Source: Shimia sp051201625 (GTDB lineage Bacteria; Pseudomonadota; Alphaproteobacteria; Rhodobacterales; Rhodobacteraceae). From it: a DNA stretch of 64,000 nucleotides. This document shows, one piece after another, positions 26,684 to 34,080 of this stretch. The DNA is taken from contig NZ_CP179203.1 in assembly GCF_051201625.1 (NCBI RefSeq), positions 2,294,001 to 2,358,000 of the forward strand, given 5' to 3'. Made by a program: the position numbers and the translations under genes. The notes beneath the pieces are model-generated. The model saw only the letters and a program-made list of their open reading frames with translations, was not told where the DNA came from and ran no database searches. The number at the start of each line of letters is the position of its first letter. Within the stretch, counting starts at the first letter, position 1.

Positions 26684-26914
26684 TTACATTAACTCAATGC
26701 GATAGCTCTCTATTACTGTATTAGTGAGTAATTTTTCACACATCTCCTTAATTGTTTCCTCAGTCGTTCCTTCCGCAAGGTCTAGTTCAATTAACTTACC
26801 TTGGCGCACCCGTTCAATCCCTTCGAAACCAAGATTTTCAAGTGCATGGCGAACAGCCGCGCCTTGCGGGTCCAAAACGCCACTCTTAAGCATTACGTAC
26901 ACGCGTGCTTGCAT
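26684..26914 (-). CDS. purS: Phosphoribosylformylglycinamidine synthase subunit PurS
   Basis: A 76-residue protein of normal PurS length. It opens with QARVYVMLKSGVLDPQGAAVRHALENLGF and contains VRQGKLIELDL, the standard family pattern. PurS bridges PurL and PurQ in the FGAM synthase complex of purine synthesis. It lies 91 bases after purC on the same strand; a GGAGAG ribosome site precedes the ATG. Confidence 0.96.
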   Translation of the reverse strand: MQARVYVMLKSGVLDPQGAAVRHALENLGFEGIERVRQGKLIELDLAEGTTEETIKEMCEKLLTNTVIESYRIELM

Positions 26915-27005
26915 ATGTATGTCTCTCCAATTGAGTTATCTGGAAAGCAATTTCGAAAACTGTAGCCAGATAATGTCCTTATTCCATGCGTTTCAGCGCA
27001 TTAAT

Positions 27006-27764
27006 TCAATTTACCAAAGTTGGCTTGCTCGGCCCCGTACCTTTTGGTAGCACTCCCAATCGTCGGGCTACTTCGGCATAGGCATCCGTCAAATCACCGA
27101 GATCTCGTCGGAACACGTCCTTGTCGAGCTTTTGACCCGTTTCGATGTCCCAAAGCCGACAGCTATCAGGGCTAATTTCGTCGGCGACAACAAGACGTTG
27201 AAAATCTCCTTCAAAAATTCGGCCTATTTCGATCTTAAAATCGATGAGCTTAATCCCCACTCCGTACATGACACCTGACATGAAGTCATTAACTCTCAAC
27301 GCTAATCCAAGAATATCGTCCATATCCTGCTGACTTGCCCATCCAAATGCGGCAATGTGCTCTTCCGCAACCAACGGATCGCCAAGCGCGTCGTCTTTAT
27401 AACAATACTCAACAATCGGACGTGGAAGTTGCGTTCCCTCCTCAATTCCCAGTCTTTTACTCATCGACCCAGCAGCGCAGTTGCGCACTATAACTTCAAG
27501 TGGAATAATCTCACACGACTGGACAAGCTGCTCGCGCATGTTCAACCGCTTCAAAAAATGGGTTGGAACACCGATCTGGTTTAAGCCAGTCATAAAGTAT
27601 TCGCTCAAACGATTATTTAGTGCACCTTTGCCATCAATCACGTCGCGCTTTTCGGCGTTGAAGGCAGTTGCATCATCTTTAAAGTACTGAATAATCGTGC
27701 CCGGCTCTGGCCCTTCAAACAATATTTTGGCTTTGCCTTCATATATTTTTTTGCCGCGAGCCAT
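27006..27764 (-). CDS. purC: Phosphoribosylaminoimidazole-succinocarboxamide synthase (SAICAR synthase)
   Basis: A 252-residue enzyme of normal length. Signatures include KKIYEGKAKILFEG at the N-terminus with the ATP-contact GKAK, DDATAFNAEK, LEVIVRNCAAGSMSKRLGIEEG and the metal-binding LIDFKIEIGR and VVADEISPDSCRLWD. It joins aspartate to CAIR with ATP in step eight of purine synthesis. It heads the purC-purS run and diverges from the DUF1476 gene. Confidence 0.97.
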   Translation of the reverse strand: MARGKKIYEGKAKILFEGPEPGTIIQYFKDDATAFNAEKRDVIDGKGALNNRLSEYFMTGLNQIGVPTHFLKRLNMREQLVQSCEIIPLEVIVRNCAAGSMSKRLGIEEGTQLPRPIVEYCYKDDALGDPLVAEEHIAAFGWASQQDMDDILGLALRVNDFMSGVMYGVGIKLIDFKIEIGRIFEGDFQRLVVADEISPDSCRLWDIETGQKLDKDVFRRDLGDLTDAYAEVARRLGVLPKGTGPSKPTLVN

Positions 27765-27914
27765 GGCTAAACTTTCCTTGTTTCCGAGATAAGTCTTTAT
27801 TACACCGCTCTCTTACTGGATGGGCGGCATTGTCGCAAGCATGCCTGTTCCCCTTGCGGCTTTTGCGCGCAATAGGCATATCGGGGTGTAAGTATTTAAC
27901 AGAGGACACTTTTG

Positions 27915-28229
27915 ATGACTACATTTGACGATCGAGAAAACGCCTTCGAAAGTAAGTTCGCCCATGATGAAGAAATGAAATTCAAGGCCGACGCACGTTG
28001 CAACAAAATGCTGGGCCTTTGGGCTGCGGAGCAATTGGGTAAAACCGGCGATGATGCTGAAATCTACGCAAAGACGGTCGTGATGGCGGATTTTGAGGAG
28101 CCTGGCCACGAAGACGTAATACGCAAGGTTGTAGCGGACTTGGAGGGTATCGTGCATCCAGATCTTGTGCGCTCAAAGAGAAATGAGCTTTTGATTATTT
28201 CCCAAGCGCAAATTTTGAAAGATACTTAA
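27915..28229 (+). CDS. F1-ATPase inhibitor zeta subunit (DUF1476)
   Basis: The ATG at 27915 gives 104 residues, the same size as the zeta subunit of Paracoccus denitrificans. GAGG lies nine bases upstream. The N-terminus TTFDDRENAFESKFAHDEE is the inhibitory segment that inserts into F1, followed by KFKADARCNKMLGLWAAEQLG and a four-helix body. In alphaproteobacteria this protein blocks ATP hydrolysis by ATP synthase when energy is low. It is not in the atp operon, as usual for the family, and diverges from purC. Confidence 0.92.
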   Translation: MTTFDDRENAFESKFAHDEEMKFKADARCNKMLGLWAAEQLGKTGDDAEIYAKTVVMADFEEPGHEDVIRKVVADLEGIVHPDLVRSKRNELLIISQAQILKDT

Positions 28230-28255
28230 CACAAAATCTATGCATGGATTAGTAA

Positions 28256-28275
28256 GCGCAGTCCACGGCCTGCGC
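28256..28275. terminator. GC-rich hairpin after the DUF1476 gene
   Basis: GCGCAG (28256-28261) pairs with CTGCGC (28270-28275) over an eight-base loop, 27 bases after the stop codon. The following sequence (GCTCTAATTTG) is only modestly T-rich, so termination is possible but unproven. Confidence 0.4.
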
Positions 28276-28361
28276 GCTCTAATTTGTTCCACATCAAAAC
28301 ACAAAATCTCTTATGCCATTGAGCCCAGTTCATAATTATGCTGCAAAAAATGCATTTGCAC

Positions 28362-28425
28362 CGTCTCTGATCTAATGCCAAACGCGGGTCGAGACGAAAC
28401 CAGCGGATGTTGGACAAGGAGACCC
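28362..28425 (+). promoter_or_regulatory. Candidate switching RNA leader of the homocysteine methyltransferase gene
   Basis: CGTCTC (28362-28367) can pair with GAGACG (28391-28396), or its GTCTC can pair with the GAGAC at 28419-28423, which contains part of the AGGAG ribosome site. GGGTC (28386-28390) can also pair with GACCC (28421-28425). The two folds exclude each other: one leaves the ribosome site open, the other covers it. That geometry resembles translational riboswitches that control methionine genes, but the sequence does not match the SAM-II or SAM/SAH consensus as I know them. Function is inferred. Confidence 0.33.
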
Positions 28426-28426
28426 A

Positions 28427-29443
28427 ATGACAAACGCACTAACAAAAATGCTAAAGACCAATGACTGGCTTTTGGCAGACGGTGCAACCGGCACAAACTT
28501 ATTCAACATGGGTCTCACATCTGGCGATGCTCCTGAAATGTGGAACATCGAACACCCAGATCGTATCAAAAATCTCTACCGCTTTGCTGTTGATAACGGA
28601 TCAGATATCTTTTTGACTAACAGCTTTGGCAGCAACAGTTCGCGCCTTAAGTTGCACGACGCAGGCCACCGCGCTAGAGAGATTTCGCGCGTTGCCGCAG
28701 AGCTTGGCCGCGACGTTGCTGACTCCGTGAGTCGGCCAGTTGTCGTAGCGGGTTCGGTTGGCCCAACAGGCGAGATCATGATGCCAATTGGAGCGCTCAC
28801 CCACGCCGACGCTGTGTCAATCTTTCACGAACAGGCCGAGGGCTTAAAAGAAGGTGGGGTTGATGTTCTATGGCTAGAAACCATATCTGCTCCTGAAGAA
28901 TACCGCGCCGCAGCCGAAGCTTTCGCGTTAGCCGACATGCCTTGGTGCGGCACAATGAGCTTCGACACCGCAGGCCGCACAATGATGGGGGTTACATCTG
29001 AGGCAATGGTCGATATGGTCCAAAGCCTTTCGAATTTACCCCTCGCATATGGCGCAAACTGTGGCACTGGCGCATCCGATTTGCTCCGAACGGTGCTCGG
29101 ATTTTCCGCTAAAGACAGCAACATCCCGATCATAGCCAAAGGGAATGCTGGAATTCCAAAATACGTTAATGGTCACATTCACTACGATGGCACTCCCGAA
29201 TTAATGGGAGACTACGCTGTGATGGCCCGTGATTGCGGTGCAACAATCATAGGCGGATGTTGTGGTACAATGCCAGAACACCTTAACGCAATGCGTGAGG
29301 CGCTCGAAATGCGGCCATGTGGCGGCGCACCGTCCCATGGCCAAATTGTTTCTACCTTAGGATCCTTTAGCTCGGATAGCGACGGTACCGGCGCAAATGC
29401 TAAATTGGCTCGCCCACGTCGTAAATCGCGCCGAAAAGGCTGA
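28427..29443 (+). CDS. Homocysteine S-methyltransferase domain protein (split methionine synthase or betaine-homocysteine methyltransferase type)
   Basis: A 338-residue zinc-dependent methyltransferase of the family that includes MetH module 1 and BHMT. The zinc ligands are C212 in ANCGTG and C278-C279 in GGCCGT. The N-terminus LLADGATGTNLF and the block FLTNSFGSNSSRLK are family marks. The C-terminal 40 residues are a basic extension (ARPRRKSRRKG). AGGAG precedes the ATG. The separate corrinoid-binding protein encoded 563 bases downstream suggests that this protein uses a methyl-cobalamin partner, as in split MetH systems of the Roseobacter group. The annotation betaine-homocysteine methyltransferase is the main alternative. 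Confidence 0.88.
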   Translation: MTNALTKMLKTNDWLLADGATGTNLFNMGLTSGDAPEMWNIEHPDRIKNLYRFAVDNGSDIFLTNSFGSNSSRLKLHDAGHRAREISRVAAELGRDVADSVSRPVVVAGSVGPTGEIMMPIGALTHADAVSIFHEQAEGLKEGGVDVLWLETISAPEEYRAAAEAFALADMPWCGTMSFDTAGRTMMGVTSEAMVDMVQSLSNLPLAYGANCGTGASDLLRTVLGFSAKDSNIPIIAKGNAGIPKYVNGHIHYDGTPELMGDYAVMARDCGATIIGGCCGTMPEHLNAMREALEMRPCGGAPSHGQIVSTLGSFSSDSDGTGANAKLARPRRKSRRKG

Positions 29444-30006
29444 TTTGTTCGTCATAAGTTCTATTGCGTATGAAGCTAGAAAATCCCCAAATGGCAGATT
29501 GAGGTCTAATTTTACGACCTGAGAGGAGGAAAATGTAACTTTGAAAATACTGCTGTAACCGACAAGGCAAGTTACCATTAAGTGAATTTTTAGATAGCAG
29601 TTTTTCTGAAAACTTTCGTGCATTAACAATGCAAGATTTTCGACGGTCGCATACGTCTATTTGGCAGGCGCCTCATAACGGACAACACACAACATGATTA
29701 GCGGATAATTATCAAAAGCTGCATGCACGAAAGCACAGAGCGGCATAGAGCGCTCAGCGTTAGCATTATCCTGTCCACCGCCTACGCCTGTCTCGTGAGG
29801 TTTTGGCATAGATAAAGGCTGAATATTCATAAATTTTTTTTTTGGTAAATATGAAAAAAAAAGCAAAGCAGAATGACTCTTTTTGTTCAACAAGTCGGAA
29901 GCGACATAGGCTATGTCGGTATTCAGACAGTTCCGCCTGCTCAAAAAGACAAAGTGTCACTGTGAATCTTAAAAAGGCGCACGCGCCGAATAGCGAGGAA
30001 TAGGTC
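29444..30006. other. Gene-free region with several repeats between the methyltransferase and corrinoid protein genes
   Basis: These 563 bases contain an AGGTC/GACCT hairpin (29502-29520), a strong ribosome-site sequence GAGGAGG followed by ATG TAA (29523-29538), a six-pair TGCATT/AATGCA hairpin (29619-29633), and a T10 tract facing an A9 tract over ten bases (29834-29862). A 95-codon open frame on the minus strand (29657-29944) lacks a ribosome site and is not accepted. No B12 box is seen, so a cobalamin riboswitch is unlikely. Confidence 0.45.
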
Positions 30007-30708
30007 ATGTCGGAAGACGAAGACGATATCATCCTGTCCGAACTCGATGACGAAGAGCTCGTCCAGCAGATGTTCGACGACCTTTATGACGGGCTCAAAG
30101 AAGAGATCGAAGAGGCCGTTCATATTTTGTTGAAACGCGATTGGGCCCCCTACCGCATTCTCACTGAGGCACTAGTAAGCGGAATGACAATCGTAGGCGC
30201 AGATTTTCGTGATGGAATTCTATTCGTTCCCGAAGTGCTTCTCGCCGCAAATGCAATGAAAGGCGGTATGTTCATTCTGAAACCTCTGCTCGCGGAAACT
30301 GGCGCGCCTCGCGTAGGCAAGATGGTCATCGGAACTGTCAAAGGCGACATCCACGACATTGGAAAGAATTTAGTTTCGATGATGATGGAGGGCGCGGGCT
30401 TTGAGGTTGTAGACTTGGGGATCAACAATCCGGTCGAAAGTTATCTAGAGGCGTTAGAAAACGAAGAACCAGATATTCTCGGAATGTCAGCACTGTTAAC
30501 TACTACGATGCCGTATATGAAGGTAGTAATTGACACAATGGTCGAACAAGGTATCCGCGATGACTACATTGTCCTGGTCGGTGGGGCTCCACTCAACGAA
30601 GAATTTGGGAAAGCAATCGGCGCAGATGCATATTGTCGTGATGCCGCGGTAGCTGTTGAAACCGCTAAGGATTTCGTGTCCCGCAAACACAACCAAATGA
30701 GCGCCTAA
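30007..30708 (+). CDS. Corrinoid (B12)-binding methyl-carrier protein, MtbC/MetH type
   Basis: A 233-residue two-domain protein: a helical cap (about 1-100, with an acidic start) and a Rossmann B12 domain. The cobalt-ligand motif is D114-I-H116-D-I-G119 in GTVKGDIHDIGKNLV, with H116 expected to replace the lower ligand. ILGMSALLTTTMPYMK and VLVGGAPLNEEFGKAIGADAYC complete the B12-binding fold. It carries a methyl group between a donor methyltransferase and an acceptor such as the adjacent homocysteine methyltransferase. GAGGAATAGG precedes the ATG. Confidence 0.93.
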   Translation: MSEDEDDIILSELDDEELVQQMFDDLYDGLKEEIEEAVHILLKRDWAPYRILTEALVSGMTIVGADFRDGILFVPEVLLAANAMKGGMFILKPLLAETGAPRVGKMVIGTVKGDIHDIGKNLVSMMMEGAGFEVVDLGINNPVESYLEALENEEPDILGMSALLTTTMPYMKVVIDTMVEQGIRDDYIVLVGGAPLNEEFGKAIGADAYCRDAAVAVETAKDFVSRKHNQMSA

Positions 30709-30848
30709 TCTTTGAAATGGAAATCAGCCCGGTGACCGTCCCTTCTTCATATCAATTTCACTATTTCAACAGATGCATCAATATTTTGGGAGAAGAAAGA
30801 TAGCTTGCGGAGCGGCGGTGCTCCTTGCTATCAATCAACAAGTACAAA

Positions 30849-31460
30849 ATGACTCACAGTGACGCAGCCGCTAGCAGATCTCACCGCATTTTGTTGCTCG
30901 CTTGCGGAGCGTTAGCTCGCGAAATCCTTGATCTTAAAGAGGCCAATGGTTGGGAGCACATGGACCTCACTTGCCTTCCAGCCACTTTGCACCTTCACCC
31001 CGAAAAAATTCCTGATGCGGTGCAGGAAGCTGTCGCAATGCACAGAGACGTCTACCAAGAGATTTTTGTAGTTTACGCGGACTGCGGCACAGGCGGTATT
31101 TTGCAAAGATGCTGTGAAAATCTTGGTGTGAAAATGCTTGCAGGTCCACATTGCTACAGTTTTTTCGAGGGAAATGATCGGTTTGCTCAGATAGCTGAAA
31201 CTGAATTCACTACGTTCTATTTGACAGATTTCCTTGTCCGGCAGTTCAATGCGTTTGTTTGGAAACCTATGGGTTTAGACGAGCATCCTGAACTAATCAG
31301 TGTGTATTTTGGAAACTACGAGAAATTAGTTTACCAAGCTCAGACAAACGACCAAGTTTTAACTGAAAGTGCGCGAGCATACGCTGATAAACTTGGACTT
31401 ATCTTCGAGCGGCGATTCACCGGCTACGGTGACTTGGAGCATTCGCTGAGAGATTTGTGA
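30849..31460 (+). CDS. DUF1638 family protein associated with corrinoid methyl transfer
   Basis: From the ATG at 30849 this is 203 residues; a TTG at 30825 is an alternative start. Family marks are LLACGALAREILDLK, DLTCLPATLHLHPEKIP, VVYADCGTGG and GPHCYSFFEG, together giving several conserved cysteines that could bind a metal or corrinoid. The gene lies 140 bases after the corrinoid protein gene on the same strand. DUF1638 genes often neighbour corrinoid methyltransferase genes in bacteria and methanogens, so a role in that system is likely, but its activity is not established. Confidence 0.88.
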   Translation: MTHSDAAASRSHRILLLACGALAREILDLKEANGWEHMDLTCLPATLHLHPEKIPDAVQEAVAMHRDVYQEIFVVYADCGTGGILQRCCENLGVKMLAGPHCYSFFEGNDRFAQIAETEFTTFYLTDFLVRQFNAFVWKPMGLDEHPELISVYFGNYEKLVYQAQTNDQVLTESARAYADKLGLIFERRFTGYGDLEHSLRDL

Positions 31461-31579
31461 TCACAATCTGCGTTTTGAATGCCCATCAATTCACCGAGGT
31501 TTCTACTGATAAAGAATTTTCAATTTCCTTGAAACCAACGACTCTTGCAACCATTCCCGCAAAAGCATAGCTGGGAATA

Positions 31580-33100
31580 ATGAATTCTTTGTTTGATCAG
31601 AGTACCCCTTTGCCCTGCCCAGCTCCATTCAACATGAGTGCTCACGTGCTGAGGCTGGCGGACAGACAGCCAGGCAAAATAGCATTATCGGCGCTCTCAC
31701 TTTGGGGATCAGAAGACTGGACCTACGGCAGCTTGAAGTCAGCTATTCTGGCTACTGGAACAGGGTTGCTTGAATTGGGGCTCAAACCAGGAAACCGCAT
31801 CCTCTTGCGCCTCGGCAACACAGTTGATTTTCCTGTTGCATATTTAGGCGCTATATTTGTTGGTCTGGTTCCCGTGCCCACATCGACCCAATTGACCGAA
31901 CGTGAAGTTGCAAAAATTATCGGTGATCTCAAGCCTTTGGCTATATTGCACGATCCTTCTATCGCTTGCCCAGAAGCGCCTGGCATTAAACTGATTGATT
32001 CCCCCGAGTTAAAGAAAATGCGCGATCTAAATCCTGCACACTGCAACATGGGCGATCCCAACCGAATGGCATACATTATTTACACGTCTGGCACATCCGG
32101 GACCCCACGCGCGGTCTGCCATGCACACCGTGCAATTTGGGCGCGCCAGATGATGCATCAGGGCTGGTATGGGCTGACGAAAAATGACTGCCTTTTGCAC
32201 GCAGGAGCCTTCAATTGGACCTACACGCTGGGCACCGGTTTGATGGATCCGTGGTCGATTGGCGCTACAGCTCTCATCCCCACAGAAAGTGTCGAAATCA
32301 AATCGCTTCCCTTTTTACTTAAGCGGCACAAAGCAACAATCTTTGCCGCATCCCCAGGCGTTTACCGCAAGATTCTTAGAGACAATATAGTCTATAATTT
32401 TCCTAATTTACGCCATGGTTTAACCGCAGGTGAGAAACTATCAGAAACCACTCGTGAACATTGGTTTGCCGCAACAAACACGCCGCTCTACGAGGCGTAC
32501 GGCATGTCAGAGTGTTCTACTTTTATTTCTAGCAGCCCAAAAAGTCCCGCCAAGCCAGGCACTTTGGGCAAACCACAATCCGGACGCCGTGTCGCTATTG
32601 TCGATGATACTGGGCCCGTGCCTATCGGGACCGAGGGTACAATTGCGGTAAGCAACCGTGATCCCGGTCTAATGTTGGGTTACCTAAATGCGCCAAACGA
32701 TACCGCTAGCGTATATCAGGGCGAATGGTTCTTGACAGGGGATCTGGCCGTCATGGATGCAGATTTTTCAATCACCTTTAAGGGGCGCGCAGACGACATG
32801 ATGAACGCCGGAGGCTATCGCGTTTCTCCACTTGAGGTTGAGGCCTTATTATTACAGTTTCCGGGCGTTATCTCTGTCGGTGTCACAGATGTTGAAGTGA
32901 AGCCAAATACGCGCATAATCGCCGTCTTTTACACGGCTATAACAGAACTAGACGAAACTGCTTTCAGAGCTTATGTCGAACAAAATGTGGCTCGATATAA
33001 ACAACCAAAGCTATTCCAAAGGATGGTTGCACTTCCGACCAACCCCAATGGAAAACTCAACCGTCGCGCATTACGCACCCAATTCGAGGCCTCATTATGA
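31580..33100 (+). CDS. AMP-forming acyl-CoA synthetase / AMP-binding ligase
   Basis: A 506-residue ANL-superfamily ligase. The phosphate loop is YTSGTSGTPRA, the A5 motif YEAYGMSECSTF, the hinge region TGDLAVMDADFSITFKGRADDM with the conserved aspartate, and the A10 lysine in NPNGKLNRRAL. It activates a carboxylic acid as an adenylate and transfers it to CoA. The MHQGWYGLTKNDCLLHAGAFNWTYTLG region (split here: HQGWYGLT, then AFNWTYTLG) is typical of benzoate- or medium-chain-type ligases; the substrate cannot be named. Its last four bases overlap the start of the DsbA-family gene. Confidence 0.88.
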   Translation: MNSLFDQSTPLPCPAPFNMSAHVLRLADRQPGKIALSALSLWGSEDWTYGSLKSAILATGTGLLELGLKPGNRILLRLGNTVDFPVAYLGAIFVGLVPVPTSTQLTEREVAKIIGDLKPLAILHDPSIACPEAPGIKLIDSPELKKMRDLNPAHCNMGDPNRMAYIIYTSGTSGTPRAVCHAHRAIWARQMMHQGWYGLTKNDCLLHAGAFNWTYTLGTGLMDPWSIGATALIPTESVEIKSLPFLLKRHKATIFAASPGVYRKILRDNIVYNFPNLRHGLTAGEKLSETTREHWFAATNTPLYEAYGMSECSTFISSSPKSPAKPGTLGKPQSGRRVAIVDDTGPVPIGTEGTIAVSNRDPGLMLGYLNAPNDTASVYQGEWFLTGDLAVMDADFSITFKGRADDMMNAGGYRVSPLEVEALLLQFPGVISVGVTDVEVKPNTRIIAVFYTAITELDETAFRAYVEQNVARYKQPKLFQRMVALPTNPNGKLNRRALRTQFEASL

Positions 33101-33738
33101 TCAAACTTGATGTTCTTTCCGATCCAATTTGCCCTTGGTGCTACATCGGCAAGACCCGTCTAGAAAAAGCATTAGAGGATCAGCCCGACCAAATATTTAC
33201 AATCGAATGGCATCCTTTCCAACTCAATCCGGACATGGAAACGGACGGTATGGATCGGCGGGACTATCTGGCAAAAAAATTTGGTAGTAAGGAAAATGCG
33301 GTACGGGTTTATTCAGAAATAGAGAAACATGCGTTGGAAGAGGGACTAATACTTAATTTCTCAACAATTCAACGGACCCCGAATACTATTAACGCACATC
33401 GTCTTATTTATTGGGCAGGGATCGAAGATAACCAGAGTGTTGTCGTCGATGCAATATTCAAGGCGTATTTCAGAGATGGTAGAGATATTGGCGACAGCGA
33501 AGTTTTGTGTGATATTGCTGACAGCTCAGGCCTGAATGCCGCTGTAATTGGCAAACTGCTTTCCTCAGAATCAGACATTGACGACATCCGTCAGCGAGAC
33601 GCTCATAGCCGAAAAAGAGGAGTAAACTCTGTTCCAACATTCATTGTGGCCAATAAACACGCTGTTCCCGGTGCCCAAACGACCGAACTTTGGCGCAGAG
33701 TGATTGGCGAAATGCGCGCACAGCTGGCCCCAGAATGA
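33097..33738 (+). CDS. DsbA family (FrnE-like) thiol oxidoreductase
   Basis: A 213-residue cytosolic thioredoxin-fold protein with no signal peptide. The active site is C12-P-W-C15 in SDPICPWCYIGKTRLEKAL, the FrnE/2-hydroxychromene isomerase-type start; the C-terminal GVNSVPTFIVANKHAVPGAQ holds the cis-proline and the GAQ motif. FrnE-like proteins act as disulfide isomerases, some in stress protection. The ATGA overlap with the acyl-CoA ligase gene suggests coupled translation. Confidence 0.92.
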   Translation: MIKLDVLSDPICPWCYIGKTRLEKALEDQPDQIFTIEWHPFQLNPDMETDGMDRRDYLAKKFGSKENAVRVYSEIEKHALEEGLILNFSTIQRTPNTINAHRLIYWAGIEDNQSVVVDAIFKAYFRDGRDIGDSEVLCDIADSSGLNAAVIGKLLSSESDIDDIRQRDAHSRKRGVNSVPTFIVANKHAVPGAQTTELWRRVIGEMRAQLAPE

Positions 33739-34080
33739 CATCCGTTAAGCACTTAAGAGAACTGGCTTTTTTCTAGGCACTCTGGTCTCTTCTGACACTC
33801 TCAACAATGTGCAACAGTCCAGAGTCGATATTCCGCAAATCTTGTTTGAAAGTTCAACTTTTTATGTCTCATTTTAACCAGGACGCATGCACGGGAACCA
33901 TCGACGAACAAGAATTCACTCATAATTTTCCTCGATGAGTTGGCGCGCCAAATACACTCTTTTCCGCAGAAAGGCTTCACATACGGCGAAAATGCCACTG
34001 GACATCTAGATGACTTATTATCTTGCTTAGATACCAGCCAAAGACTTGTATTCAGCCCACCACAGAGACTGCAACAAAAT
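33739..34080. other. Gene-free region upstream of the MFS exporter gene
   Basis: In these 342 bases the frame of the downstream transporter stays open back to 33940, but the added 47 residues are hydrophilic and precede the family N-terminus. No terminator with a clear T-run and no other gene is seen. Confidence 0.4.

Noticed and set aside
28230..28426. A known SAM-II or SAM/SAH riboswitch before the homocysteine methyltransferase gene
   Set aside because: A closing stem and loop of suitable size exist, but the conserved bases of those classes as I know them are not present, so only a generic switching leader is proposed.
29657..29944. A 95-codon minus-strand frame between the methyltransferase and corrinoid protein genes
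   Set aside because: No ribosome site at any start, no recognisable motif, and part of it is made of homopolymer tracts.
29444..30006. A cobalamin riboswitch before the corrinoid protein gene
   Set aside because: No B12-box sequence or the long multi-stem layout of that class could be found.
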